Origin: Bacteroidota bacterium
GTDB taxonomy: Bacteria; Bacteroidota; Bacteroidia; Bacteroidales; Paludibacteraceae
Assembly: GCA_017860295.1 (NCBI GenBank)
Contig: JAFNAS010000020.1
Span: 1 to 64,000, forward strand
Length of the DNA: 64,000 nt
Reading direction: 5' to 3'
Positions 44,904-53,830 of this stretch are shown in pieces (positions within the stretch are counted from its first letter, which is position 1; the number at the start of each line of letters is the position of its first letter). The translations under genes and the position numbers were made by a program. A model generated the notes under the pieces. The model ran no database searches. It saw nothing but the letters and a program-made list of their open reading frames with translations, and had not been told where the DNA came from.

Positions 44904-45629
44904 ATGTCGGTCATCGGTAAATATCCTTTTCAGCTAAGTCCGCAGGATTGCGATTTCAGGGAACAGGTATCTTTACCTGCATTGGGAGATTTGATTTTGC
45001 AGGCTGCCGGGAAATCGGCTGATGAGAAGGGCTTCGGAATGCAAAAGTTAAACACGGAAAACCGCACTTGGGTGGTCTCCCGGATGGCCATCGAAATGGA
45101 TCGTTTTCCCAAATGGAAAGAGTGGATTAACATAGAAACCTGGGTAGAGGAGGTTGGCAGGGCAGCAACAACTCGAAATTTCCGTATCACGGACAATAAC
45201 GGAACGGTGATCGGAGGAGCGTCCACACTCTGGGCAATGATTGATGTTACTACCCGGAGAGCAATTGACCTTCAGACTGTTGAAGGACTAAGCAAGGCGG
45301 CCTCGGGAGTGCCTTCCATTATAGAAAAACCTAGGCACCTGCCATCGGTAGAAGAGAATATGCTGAAAAATCATGAGGTCAGTTACAGCGATATCGACTT
45401 TAACCGGCACGCAAACAGCATGAAGTATGTGGAATGGATGCTTGACTGCTTTTCACTCGATTGGCATCAGAAGCATGCCATTAAACGATGTGAACTGAAT
45501 TTTCTTCATGAAGTGTTTTATGGTGATAAAGTAGCAATTTTTCACAAGCATCAGGAGGAACTCTCATTGTTCGAGATCAAAAGAACCGATGACAACGGGA
45601 TATGCCGGATGAAACTGGAGTGGCAATAA
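44904..45629 (+). CDS. Acyl-ACP thioesterase
   Basis: A 241-residue tandem hot-dog thioesterase (acyl-ACP thioesterase family, PF01643) that would release fatty acids from acyl-carrier protein. The first hot-dog covers NTENRTWVVSRMAIEMDRFP. The second begins YSDIDFNRHANSMKYVEWML, with the conserved Asn-Arg-His of the family. It lies 48 bases before ilvC. In other Bacteroidales a similar gene sits inside the ilv operon, so it may act on branched-chain or overflow acyl groups; this is inference. Confidence 0.9.
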   Translation: MSVIGKYPFQLSPQDCDFREQVSLPALGDLILQAAGKSADEKGFGMQKLNTENRTWVVSRMAIEMDRFPKWKEWINIETWVEEVGRAATTRNFRITDNNGTVIGGASTLWAMIDVTTRRAIDLQTVEGLSKAASGVPSIIEKPRHLPSVEENMLKNHEVSYSDIDFNRHANSMKYVEWMLDCFSLDWHQKHAIKRCELNFLHEVFYGDKVAIFHKHQEELSLFEIKRTDDNGICRMKLEWQ

Positions 45630-45676
45630 CCATCTTATTGAGATAAGAACCATAATTTCAATTAAATATAAATAAA

Positions 45677-46723
45677 ATGGCAGTAATGAATTTTGGCGGG
45701 GTTGACGAAAACGTTATGACCCGCGATGAATTTCCTTTGAAAAAAGCGAAAGAGGTATTGAAAGACGAAGTAATCGCCATCATCGGTTATGGAGTACAAG
45801 GCCCTGGACAAGGTCTGAACTTGCGCGACAATGGTTTTAAAGTAATCGTCGGACAACGCAAAGAATCAAAGACATGGGACAAAGCCATCGCCGACGGTTG
45901 GGTACCGGGCGAAACACTATTCGAAATAGAAGAAGCTTGCAAACGTGCAACCATTATCCAATATTTATTGTCAGATGCAGCACAAATTGCTGTTTGGCCT
46001 CGCATCAAACCTTACCTGACAGCAGGTAAAGCGCTCTATTTCTCACACGGCTTCGGGATCACCTACAAAGAACGCACAGGAATTATTCCTCCGGCTGATG
46101 TCGACGTTATCTTGGTTGCACCGAAAGGCTCGGGTACATCTCTTCGTCGCATGTTTCTTCAGGGACGTGGATTGAACTCTTCTTACGCTGTTTTCCAGGA
46201 TGCTACCGGCAAAGCAAAAGACCGTGTCATCGCACTGGGTATCGGTGTTGGGTCAGGTTACCTGTTCGAAACCACATTCAAACGCGAAGTTTATTCTGAT
46301 CTTACGGGCGAACGTGGAACTTTGATGGGTGCTATTCAGGGCCTTCTGTTGGCTCAATACGAAACACTTCGCGAAAACGGACACACTCCGTCCGAAGCTT
46401 TCAACGAAACTGTTGAAGAATTGACACAATCGTTGATGCCTCTCTTTGCCGAAAACGGTATGGACTGGATGTATGCCAACTGTTCGACCACCGCTCAACG
46501 TGGTGCTTTAGACTGGATGGGGCCTTTTCACGATGCTACGAAACCCGTATTCCAGAAATTGTATTCTGAAGTTGCCTGTGGTAACGAAGCACAACGTTCG
46601 ATCGATACCAACTCGAAGGTTGACTACCGCGAAAAACTCAACGAAGAGTTGAAAGCACTTCGCGAAAGCGAAATGTGGCGTGCCGGTGCAGTTGTTCGCA
46701 AGCTCCGTCCGGAAAATAATTAA
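45677..46723 (+). CDS. ilvC: Ketol-acid reductoisomerase
   Basis: A 348-residue class I enzyme of valine, isoleucine and pantothenate synthesis that converts acetolactate to dihydroxyisovalerate with NADPH and Mg2+. The Rossmann motif is IIGYGVQGPGQGLNLRDNGF (about residues 35-54). The C-terminal helical knot includes DLTGERGTLMGAIQGLLLAQ and TVEELTQSLMPLFAENG. Other ilv genes are not in this window. Confidence 0.97.
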   Translation: MAVMNFGGVDENVMTRDEFPLKKAKEVLKDEVIAIIGYGVQGPGQGLNLRDNGFKVIVGQRKESKTWDKAIADGWVPGETLFEIEEACKRATIIQYLLSDAAQIAVWPRIKPYLTAGKALYFSHGFGITYKERTGIIPPADVDVILVAPKGSGTSLRRMFLQGRGLNSSYAVFQDATGKAKDRVIALGIGVGSGYLFETTFKREVYSDLTGERGTLMGAIQGLLLAQYETLRENGHTPSEAFNETVEELTQSLMPLFAENGMDWMYANCSTTAQRGALDWMGPFHDATKPVFQKLYSEVACGNEAQRSIDTNSKVDYREKLNEELKALRESEMWRAGAVVRKLRPENN

Positions 46724-46743
46724 TAGCATATTATCGGATAATT

Positions 46744-46786
46744 CAAACCGACTCTGATCGTTACGACAGAGCCGGTTTGTTTTTTT
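46744..46786 (+). terminator. Terminator of ilvC
   Basis: CAAACCG (46744-46750) pairs with CGGTTTG (46773-46779), with inner CTCTG/CAGAG pairs, then T7. Confidence 0.85.
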
Positions 46787-46816
46787 ACGATGGATGACGA
46801 GATTTTATATTTTTTG

Positions 46817-46824
46817 TATCTTTG
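46817..46824 (+). promoter_or_regulatory. -7 box of the GNAT-like gene
   Basis: TATCTTTG, 26 bases before the ATG at 46851. Confidence 0.55.
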
Positions 46825-46850
46825 TGCCTGTTTTCTAACCAAGATAGCTT

Positions 46851-47981
46851 ATGTCAATCACCATAAAAGAGGTAACCAGTAAGAGCGAACTGAAAAAGTT
46901 TGTGATGTTCGGAATCAAGATGTATTCGGGTCATCCTTATGCAGCACCTCCTTTATTGATGGACGACATGACGGTACTATCGAAAGAGAAGAACCCGTCG
47001 TTTGACGTATGTGATGCGGCCTATTTCATGGCTTTCCGTGATGGACAGATGGTCGGTCGTGTGGCGGCCATCATCAACCACAACGCCAACGAAAAATGGC
47101 AGTATAAACATGCCCGTTTCGGTTGGCTCGATATGATCGACGACATTGAAGTAACAAGAGCCCTGCTCTCGACTGCCGAAAAATGGGCATTGGATCGGGG
47201 TATGGATGTTATTCAGGGTCCTGCCGGTTTTACCGATTTCGACCGGGAAGGAATGCTTGTTTGGGGATTCGACAAGATGGGAACGATGGCCACCAACTAC
47301 AATTTTCCCTACTACCCAGAACACATGGAAGCGCTTGGATTTGCAAAGGATGTAGATTGGAAGGAGTATAATATAACGATACCTTCGGTCTTCCCCGAAA
47401 AATATTTTCGTATAGGCGAGATTGTAAAAGCAAAGCATAAATTAACTGTAGCCCACTTTACCTCAACCAAAGAGATGGCAAGCAAATATGGGGTTAAAAT
47501 ATTTGACTTGTTAAATATTTGCTATAAAGATTTGTACGGCTTTTCCACCCTCTCGAAAGCCCAAATGAATTTCTATATCAAATTTTACCTCACCTTTGCC
47601 CGACTCGATTTGATTAGTGTTATCCTTAATGAACTGGACGAGGTAGTTGCGGTGGGAATATCGATGCCGAGCATGACCAAAGCGCTTCAGAAGATTAAGG
47701 GTAAGATATTCCCGTTCGGATGGATTCACCTGCTGAAAGCCCTGAAGGGAAAATCAGACGTCATCGACCTCTATTTGATGGCTGTCCGTCCCGATTATCA
47801 GGTAAAAGGGGCCAGCGCTCTTCTTTTCACCGAACTGATGCCCCAATATGCTCAGATGGGTTTCAAATATGCCGAAACGAATCCCGAACTGGAAGATAAC
47901 CATAAAGTATCCACACTTTGGGATAATTTTGAAACCGTTCATGTCAAAACACGCCGTGCATATTCTAAGAAACTAAAATAG
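46851..47981 (+). CDS. GNAT-fold acetyltransferase-like protein
   Basis: A 376-residue soluble protein, conserved in Bacteroidetes, with a GNAT-like fold repeated in two halves. The N-terminal half has AYFMAFRDGQMVGRVAAIIN and VIQGPAGFTDFDREGMLVWG. The C-terminal half has LMAVRPDYQVKGASALLFTE, where the Q-x-x-G-A stretch sits at the acyl-CoA loop, and the ANY-like ETNPELEDNHKV ending. The acceptor is unknown. It is a single gene with its own promoter. Confidence 0.75.
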   Translation: MSITIKEVTSKSELKKFVMFGIKMYSGHPYAAPPLLMDDMTVLSKEKNPSFDVCDAAYFMAFRDGQMVGRVAAIINHNANEKWQYKHARFGWLDMIDDIEVTRALLSTAEKWALDRGMDVIQGPAGFTDFDREGMLVWGFDKMGTMATNYNFPYYPEHMEALGFAKDVDWKEYNITIPSVFPEKYFRIGEIVKAKHKLTVAHFTSTKEMASKYGVKIFDLLNICYKDLYGFSTLSKAQMNFYIKFYLTFARLDLISVILNELDEVVAVGISMPSMTKALQKIKGKIFPFGWIHLLKALKGKSDVIDLYLMAVRPDYQVKGASALLFTELMPQYAQMGFKYAETNPELEDNHKVSTLWDNFETVHVKTRRAYSKKLK

Positions 47982-48037
47982 AAGATTTTCCTTTGCTGTC
48001 CTCTCTTATGAAAAAATGGAAAGGACGTTAGTGCCGA

Positions 48038-48068
48038 TTGCTATTTTCGATAAATAATTGTAAGTTTG
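48038..48068 (+). promoter_or_regulatory. Promoter of the CoA-ligase gene
   Basis: TTG (48038-48040), 20 bases, TAAGTTTG (48061-48068). Its leader of about 90 bases holds AAAAGATAA (48086-48094) and its inverted copy TTATCTTTT (48117-48125), a possible attenuator-like hairpin followed by T-rich sequence. Confidence 0.55.
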
Positions 48069-48163
48069 TAGCCTCTTTTTGTTTCAAAAGATAAGTTCAG
48101 AACGCCTTTTTTGTAATTATCTTTTCTTTTTGTTAATCCTTAAACTACAAACACATATCGGCA

Positions 48164-49468
48164 ATGATTTGGAATGAACATGCAGAATGCATGGATCGAG
48201 AGCAACTGCTCCGACTGCAAAACGAGCGCTTGCGCAATATGGTAAGCCGCCTTTACTATAACGTCCCCTTCTATCGTAAAAAGTTTCAGGAAGCAGGCAT
48301 TAACCCCGGCGACATCACCGGCATAGATCAACTGAAAGACCTTCCGACAACAAAAAAACAAGACCTTCGCGATAACTATCCCTTCGGATTGTTTGCCGTA
48401 CCCCAAAGCGAAATTGTACGGCTCCATGCCTCCAGCGGAACCACAGGGAAGCCCACTGTGGGCGGATATACCCGTGCCGATTTGCGCACCTGGTCGGAAG
48501 TGGTGGCTCGTAGCCTTTATGCTGCCGGTGTCGATAAAAATGATATTGTTCATGTTTCGTACGGTTACGGTTTATTTACCGGAGGTCTGGGGATCCATCA
48601 GGGCGCCCAGAAAATCGGAGCCACCGTTATTCCTGCATCGGGCGGAAATACCAAGAAACAGATCCAGATCATGCACGACTTCGGTTCTACCGTTTTAGCC
48701 TGTACCCCTTCGTACGCGCTCTATCTGGCCGATACCATGAAAGAGATGGGCATGGATCCCTCCGAATTGAAACTGCGTCGGGGCATCTTTGGAGCCGAGC
48801 CTTGGACCGAAGAGATGCGAAAAGAGATCGAAGCCAAACTTCATCTTAAAGCGATGGACATTTACGGACTGACGGAAGTGATGGGTCCGGGTGTTGCCAT
48901 GGAGTGCGAGCACCAGCAGGGTTTGCACATATTCGAAGATCATTTTATACCCGAAATAGTAGATCCGGTAACACTGCAACCGGTTCCCTACGGACAAGTG
49001 GGAGAATTGGTTTTCAGTGCTGTTACCAAAGAAGGGATGCCCTTGCTTCGTTACCGTACCCGCGACCTGACTACCATGACGATTGAAAAATGTACCTGTG
49101 GTCGTACACTGGCTCGTTTGACCAAATTCCTCGGACGTTCGGACGATATGTTGATTATTCGCGGAGTGAACGTCTTCCCGTCTCAAATTGAATCGGTATT
49201 GCTCGAAATGAGCGAGACAGAACCGCACTACCAGCTGATTGTCGACAGAATAAACAACTTAGACATCCTCGAAATTTGTGTAGAAGTCAACGAAGCCTTC
49301 TTCTCCGACGAAATTCGGCAGATGGAAGGTCTTGCCAAGAAAATCAAAGCCAACATCGAGAGTGTTCTCGGAATCAGTGCCAAAATAAAGCTGGTAGAAC
49401 CCAAAACCATCGAACGTTCCGAAGGAAAAGCAAAACGTGTAATTGACAGACGCAAACTGATCGATTGA
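48164..49468 (+). CDS. paaK: Phenylacetate--CoA ligase
   Basis: A 434-residue AMP-forming acyl-CoA ligase. The P-loop-like motif is [15 protein letters not shown]. The adenylate region [18 protein letters not shown] and the hinge [21 protein letters not shown] follow. The family activates phenylacetate or other aryl acids; in anaerobic Bacteroidales it often occurs with indolepyruvate oxidoreductase genes and works reversibly on products of aromatic amino acids. Here the partner is the ACT-domain gene 42 bases downstream. Confidence 0.92.
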   Translation: MIWNEHAECMDREQLLRLQNERLRNMVSRLYYNVPFYRKKFQEAGINPGDITGIDQLKDLPTTKKQDLRDNYPFGLFAVPQSEIVRLHASSGTTGKPTVGGYTRADLRTWSEVVARSLYAAGVDKNDIVHVSYGYGLFTGGLGIHQGAQKIGATVIPASGGNTKKQIQIMHDFGSTVLACTPSYALYLADTMKEMGMDPSELKLRRGIFGAEPWTEEMRKEIEAKLHLKAMDIYGLTEVMGPGVAMECEHQQGLHIFEDHFIPEIVDPVTLQPVPYGQVGELVFSAVTKEGMPLLRYRTRDLTTMTIEKCTCGRTLARLTKFLGRSDDMLIIRGVNVFPSQIESVLLEMSETEPHYQLIVDRINNLDILEICVEVNEAFFSDEIRQMEGLAKKIKANIESVLGISAKIKLVEPKTIERSEGKAKRVIDRRKLID

Positions 49469-49510
49469 TTTGTATATTTGCCTTACTATACCAATAAAAC
49501 AAACATTAGC

Positions 49511-49936
49511 ATGTTACTGAAACAACTTTCTGTTTTTCTGGAAAACAGGCCCGGCCGTATTACTCAGGTAACTAAAGTTCTGGACGAGATCGGAGTAAAC
49601 ATTTCCGCATTCAGCATCGCCGACACCTCCGATTTCGGCATTCTGCGAATGATTGTCGACAACATTGACGCTGCATTGCAGGCGCTCAAAGCACAAGGAT
49701 TCTCGGTACGTACCACGCAGGTAGTAGGGCTGGTTGTGCCGCATCAACCGGGGGGTATGCATCAGGCACTCGAACATGTGGATAAAGCCGGCATTGAAAT
49801 AGAATACATGTATGCGTTTGCGTATAATTCGAAGGCAGCTGTCATTATCAAAGCCGACGACACGCTAAAATTGGTAAATGTATTGACCGAATCGGGATAT
49901 CACGTTCTACAGGAAGGTGAACTGATGCACGAATAA
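49511..49936 (+). CDS. Tandem ACT-domain protein
   Basis: A 141-residue protein made of two ACT domains (LLKQLSVFLENRPGRITQVT, and from about residue 70 VVGLVVPHQPGGMHQALEHV), a fold that binds amino acids. It commonly follows phenylacetate-CoA ligase genes, suggesting it senses an aromatic or branched amino acid for the pathway. A TATATTTG box at 49473-49480 could add a promoter. The ATG at 49511 is preferred over an upstream TTG. Confidence 0.9.
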   Translation: MLLKQLSVFLENRPGRITQVTKVLDEIGVNISAFSIADTSDFGILRMIVDNIDAALQALKAQGFSVRTTQVVGLVVPHQPGGMHQALEHVDKAGIEIEYMYAFAYNSKAAVIIKADDTLKLVNVLTESGYHVLQEGELMHE

Positions 49937-49998
49937 ACGGCTTTTCGGCATGACATTCAACGCACTTGTATTTTTACAGTGGGTGGGGTCGTTGTCGT

Positions 49999-50029
49999 TT
50001 TGTAGATATGAAAAAGTATCGTATCTTTG
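49999..50029 (+). promoter_or_regulatory. Promoter of the rplY operon
   Basis: TTTG (49999-50002), 19 bases, TATCTTTG (50022-50029), about 96 bases before the rplY ATG. Confidence 0.75.
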
Positions 50030-50125
50030 CAGCGCTTTATAAAAGCATAAGTGTGATGGGAAATTTAGCAATTAAAAGCTTGTATCTCAACTGCTTTAAT
50101 TTTGAGTAACACAAAACATTTAACA

Positions 50126-50683
50126 ATGAAAACATTTGAATTGAGCGGAACTCTCCGCGCCGATTTGGGCAAAAAAGCTACCAACGCAGTAAGAAACTCC
50201 GGTAACATTCCTTGTGTATTGTACGGAGGAGAACAAAACATCAATTTTCAGGTAACAACCGGTAATGTTCGCAAACTGATCTATACTCCTGAAATTTTTG
50301 TTGTTAACCTGACTATCGACGGTAAGCAAACAAAAGCAATCCTCAAAGATTTGCAAATTCATCCTGTAAGTGATAAAGTTTTGCATATCGATTTCCTCGA
50401 AGTATTTGATAATAAACCGGTTCAAATTAACGTTCCCGTTCGTCTCGAAGGATTGGCAGAAGGGGTAAAAGCCGGTGGTAAACTGCAACAGAACACCCGC
50501 TCGCTGAAAGTAAAAGCTTTGATCAACGATGTGCCAGAGCAATTGAAAGTAAATGTTGAAAAACTGGGCATGGGTAAAACCATTCAGGTTGGCGAACTTT
50601 CATTTCCGAACCTCGAACTTCTGACTACAAAATCGGCCATTGTTGCTACTGTTAAGGCAACCCGTGCCGTTAAAGCTAAGTAA
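50126..50683 (+). CDS. rplY: 50S ribosomal protein L25 (general stress protein Ctc type)
   Basis: A 185-residue long-form bL25 that binds 5S rRNA. The N-terminal L25 domain (FELSGTLRADLGKKATNAVR, IPCVLYGGEQN) is followed by the beta-rich Ctc domain (VPVRLEGLAEGVKAGGKLQQ) and a basic tail. The ATG at 50126 gives the usual N-terminus. pth follows 32 bases later, a common pairing. Confidence 0.96.
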   Translation: MKTFELSGTLRADLGKKATNAVRNSGNIPCVLYGGEQNINFQVTTGNVRKLIYTPEIFVVNLTIDGKQTKAILKDLQIHPVSDKVLHIDFLEVFDNKPVQINVPVRLEGLAEGVKAGGKLQQNTRSLKVKALINDVPEQLKVNVEKLGMGKTIQVGELSFPNLELLTTKSAIVATVKATRAVKAK

Positions 50684-50715
50684 TCGGACTGTTCGGATAA
50701 TTTCTTTTTTTGAAC

Positions 50716-51279
50716 ATGAAGTACCTCATTGCAGGACTTGGAAATATTGGGGCAGAGTATCGAAATACTCGCCACAACATAGGATTCAACGTATTGGACG
50801 CCTTAGCAGGGGCGTCCAATGTTGTTTTTGAAGACATACGTTACGGAGCCGTGGGAGAGCTGTCTCTCAAAGGGCAAAAGCTGATACTGCTGAAACCATC
50901 CACTTACATGAATTTAAGTGGTAATGCTGTCCGTTACTGGATGACGAAAGAGAACATACCTCTCGAAAACGTGTTGGTGGTCGTCGACGACCTAGCGCTT
51001 CCGTTTGGCATTCTTCGACTGAAGCAGAAAGGAAGCGATGCCGGCCACAACGGACTGAAAAACATTCAGGAAATGGTGGGTACGAATGCCTATTCTCGCT
51101 TGCGTTTCGGCATCGGTAACGACTTTCCCAAAGGCAGGCAAATCGACTTTGTGCTGGGCCAATGGTCGGATGAAGAGATGGTTGCCTTACAACCTCGTAT
51201 CGAAATAGCCTGCGACATTATTAAAAGTTTTTGCCTGGCAGGTGTTCAAAACACAATGAATCAATACAACAACAAATAG
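50716..51279 (+). CDS. pth: Peptidyl-tRNA hydrolase
   Basis: A 187-residue enzyme that cleaves peptidyl-tRNA released from stalled ribosomes. The catalytic His is H20 in [12 protein letters not shown]. Further motifs are [33 protein letters not shown] (catalytic Asp) and GHNGLKNI. The ATG at 50716 is six bases after a TTG in the same frame. The next gene, ribD, starts three bases past its stop. Confidence 0.97.
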   Translation: MKYLIAGLGNIGAEYRNTRHNIGFNVLDALAGASNVVFEDIRYGAVGELSLKGQKLILLKPSTYMNLSGNAVRYWMTKENIPLENVLVVVDDLALPFGILRLKQKGSDAGHNGLKNIQEMVGTNAYSRLRFGIGNDFPKGRQIDFVLGQWSDEEMVALQPRIEIACDIIKSFCLAGVQNTMNQYNNK

Positions 51280-51282
51280 CCG

Positions 51283-52353
51283 ATGAGCCGCGTGCAAATG
51301 GAAGATGCAGACTATATGCGCCGCTGTTTTCAGCTTGCCGCCAACGGACTGGGAACCGTCGCTCCCAACCCGATGGTAGGGGCTGTAATCGTATGTGACG
51401 GCGAGGTTATCGGCGAGGGGTATCACCGTAAATACGGAGAGGCTCATGCCGAAGTGAATGCCATAGCAAGCGTTACCGACGAAACCAAGCTATGCCGTTC
51501 GACGATGTATGTCAATCTGGAACCCTGTTCTCATTACGGCAAAACGCCGCCCTGCTCCGATCTTATCATCAGTAAAAAGATTCCGCACGTAGTCATTGCC
51601 AACGTCGATCCGAACCCGAAAGTGGCCGGACGAGGCATCCAAAAGATGCGAAAGGCCGGAATTGAGGTTATCACCGGCATACTGGAAGAGGAAGGCAGCT
51701 GGCTCAACCGTAGATTTTTCACCTTTCAGACGCAGCACCGCCCGTATGTGCTGTTGAAATGGGCGCAAAGTGCCGACGGTTTTCTCGATCGTCCCCGTGA
51801 AAACAATTGTGAGGTACCCCCGGTTCAGATTTCGAGCGAATTTACCAAATTGCTCGTTCATAAGGTACGTACCGAAGAATCGGCCATCATGGTAGGCACC
51901 AACACAGCCATTAAAGACAATCCGAAACTCACGGCTCGCCGCTGGGTGGGAAACAATCCGGTGCGTGTGGTGGTCGATCGCCAGCTACGGATTCCGGCAC
52001 ACTACCACCTGCTCGACCAAACTATTCCAACTATCGTATATACGGAACAAAATTCGTCGCACAAGAGCAATCTGCACTACATTCATATTAACTTTGTCGA
52101 AAACCCGATCGGGCAAATTATGGACGATCTGTACAAACGGAATATTCTTTCGATCATTGTCGAAGGAGGCCAGCTGTTGCTGGATGCGTTTATCAAAGCC
52201 GGCGTTTGGGACGAAGCTCGCATCGAAACGGCTCCGCTCTGGCTGGGCGACGGCGTGAAAGCTCCTCAACTTGACGGCAGCGTGACAATGACCGAAAAAC
52301 AGGACGAAATTCAGATTCTGACCATCATACCCAACAATAAACAGAACTGGTAA
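51283..52353 (+). CDS. ribD: Bifunctional riboflavin biosynthesis deaminase/reductase
   Basis: A 356-residue fusion for steps two and three of riboflavin synthesis. The zinc deaminase domain has H55 and E57 in HAEVNAI and C82/C91 in PCSHYGKTPPC. The reductase domain starts near RPYVLLKWAQSADGFLDRPR and includes VIVEGG-type SIIVEGGQLLLDAF. The stop overlaps the start of the M20 peptidase gene by one base. No riboflavin (FMN) riboswitch is seen. Confidence 0.96.
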   Translation: MSRVQMEDADYMRRCFQLAANGLGTVAPNPMVGAVIVCDGEVIGEGYHRKYGEAHAEVNAIASVTDETKLCRSTMYVNLEPCSHYGKTPPCSDLIISKKIPHVVIANVDPNPKVAGRGIQKMRKAGIEVITGILEEEGSWLNRRFFTFQTQHRPYVLLKWAQSADGFLDRPRENNCEVPPVQISSEFTKLLVHKVRTEESAIMVGTNTAIKDNPKLTARRWVGNNPVRVVVDRQLRIPAHYHLLDQTIPTIVYTEQNSSHKSNLHYIHINFVENPIGQIMDDLYKRNILSIIVEGGQLLLDAFIKAGVWDEARIETAPLWLGDGVKAPQLDGSVTMTEKQDEIQILTIIPNNKQNW

Positions 52354-53435
52354 TGAACGAAAATCCCTCTTTTCACTTTCCTTCGATTGATGGCGAATCG
52401 GCGATAGAGCTGCTAATGGCCATGATAGAGATTCCCTCCTTTAGCCGGGAAGAGAATACTGTAGCCGATTATCTCGAACGTTGGATCGAAAGTTGCGGAT
52501 ATGCCGTGAACCGAACTGGGAATAATGTGTGGATGCTTTCGCCGGGATATACTCCCGACAAACCCACTATTCTGCTCAACTCCCACATCGACACTGTAAA
52601 ACCCAATGCCGGATGGCAACGCGACCCGTTCAAGGCAATACTTGAAGAGGATCGACTTTACGGATTGGGAAGCAACGATGCAGGAGCCAGCGTGGTGAGC
52701 CTGCTACACGCCTATTTTGCCCTGACAAGCAAAGAGCAGCCCTACAACTTGATTTTTGCGGCAACGGCCGAAGAGGAAATCTCCGGGATGAATGGTATTG
52801 CCTCCCTGCTGCCATTGCTGCCCCCGGTCGACTTTGCCGTAGTGGGGGAACCTACCGGGATGGATGTTGCCGTGGCCGAAAAGGGGTTGATGGTGCTCGA
52901 CTGCGTAGCTTACGGACAATCCGGCCACGCAGCCCACAACACCGGCGTCAATGCCATCTATCAGGCGTTGCCCGATATCGAATGGTTTCGTACCCATCAA
53001 TTCGAAAAAATATCGGACTGGCTTGGGAGCGTAAAAATGTCGGTTACATTAATTAATGCAGGCACGCAACACAATGTCATCCCCGACCGCTGCTCTTTTG
53101 TGGTAGACATTCGCAGCAACGATTGTTACTCCAACCTCGAGTTGCTTGATGAAATCAAAGCGTCGGTTGCCTGTGAGGTCACTCCCCGCTCCATCCGACT
53201 GAGCTCATCGCATATTCCGTTGATCCATCCGGCTGTTGAAAAGGCTATTCAAATGGGGAGAAAGAGTTTCGGGTCACCCACTTTATCGGATATGGCTGTT
53301 ATTCCGTTCCCAGCCATTAAAATGGGACCGGGGAACACGACACGGTCGCATAAAGCGGATGAATTTATTCAGAAACAAGAAATTATAGAGGCTATCGCAC
53401 TGTATATTGATATTTTTTCGGGATTGCAACTATAA
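52353..53435 (+). CDS. M20-family metallo-hydrolase (ArgE/DapE-like)
   Basis: A 360-residue di-zinc amidohydrolase. The metal ligands are in NSHIDTV and GLGSNDAGAS, the catalytic Glu pair in ATAEEEISG, a later Glu/Asp in VVGEPTG, and a C-terminal His in GNTTRSHKADEF. The closest relatives by pattern are acetyl- or succinyl-ornithine deacetylases of Bacteroidetes arginine synthesis. DapE or a peptidase cannot be excluded, since no arg or dap gene is adjacent. It overlaps ribD by one base, so it is translationally coupled. Confidence 0.88.
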   Translation: MNENPSFHFPSIDGESAIELLMAMIEIPSFSREENTVADYLERWIESCGYAVNRTGNNVWMLSPGYTPDKPTILLNSHIDTVKPNAGWQRDPFKAILEEDRLYGLGSNDAGASVVSLLHAYFALTSKEQPYNLIFAATAEEEISGMNGIASLLPLLPPVDFAVVGEPTGMDVAVAEKGLMVLDCVAYGQSGHAAHNTGVNAIYQALPDIEWFRTHQFEKISDWLGSVKMSVTLINAGTQHNVIPDRCSFVVDIRSNDCYSNLELLDEIKASVACEVTPRSIRLSSSHIPLIHPAVEKAIQMGRKSFGSPTLSDMAVIPFPAIKMGPGNTTRSHKADEFIQKQEIIEAIALYIDIFSGLQL

Positions 53436-53522
53436 AACAAGAACAAATGGTTTTAAATTAAATTAGTCAAACGCTGCTATCAAAATAACAGATGTTTAGA
53501 AAATACCGGCAGATGCATGTCA

Positions 53523-53530
53523 TATATTTG
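53523..53530 (+). promoter_or_regulatory. -7 box of the Cys-rich peptide gene
   Basis: TATATTTG, 35 bases before the ATG at 53566. Confidence 0.55.
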
Positions 53531-53565
53531 CAGCGTATAAATTAATATTCACAAAACACACTCGT

Positions 53566-53769
53566 ATGAAAAAAATTGCAAGTATTATGATGGCTATGGC
53601 CTTCCTGTTTTCTGTATCGGCAATGGCGCAGGCTCCCGCTACAGCTAAAAAAGAAGTAAAGAAAGAGTGCTCCAAAACATGCAAAAAGGACGATAAAGCC
53701 TGCTGCAAGAAAGGCGAAAGCGACAAGGCTTGTTGTAAAAAAGGAGATAAAACTCCGGCAAAAAAATAA
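53566..53769 (+). CDS. Small exported Cys/Lys-rich protein
   Basis: A 67-residue protein of unknown function. A signal peptide (MKKIASIMMAMAFLFSVSAM, cleavage near AMAQ) leaves a mature chain of about 45 residues rich in Lys and with six Cys. It contains a tandem repeat: DDKACCKKGE then SDKACCKKGD. No family is recognised. Paired CC motifs in a basic secreted peptide suggest metal or thiol chemistry, or disulfide cross-linking. It has its own promoter and terminator, which supports it being real and separately expressed. Confidence 0.85.
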   Translation: MKKIASIMMAMAFLFSVSAMAQAPATAKKEVKKECSKTCKKDDKACCKKGESDKACCKKGDKTPAKK

Positions 53770-53775
53770 TAATGT

Positions 53776-53813
53776 AAAAGGGAGTTGAAATTCGGTTTTC
53801 AATTCCCTTTTTC
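53776..53813 (+). terminator. Terminator of the Cys-rich peptide gene
   Basis: AAAAGGGAGTTGAAA (53776-53790) pairs with TTTTCAATTCCCTTTT (one wobble), with T-tail. The symmetric A/T flanks mean it may also end the minus-strand GNAT transcript. Confidence 0.85.
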
Positions 53814-53830
53814 TTCTTCACCTCCGCATC

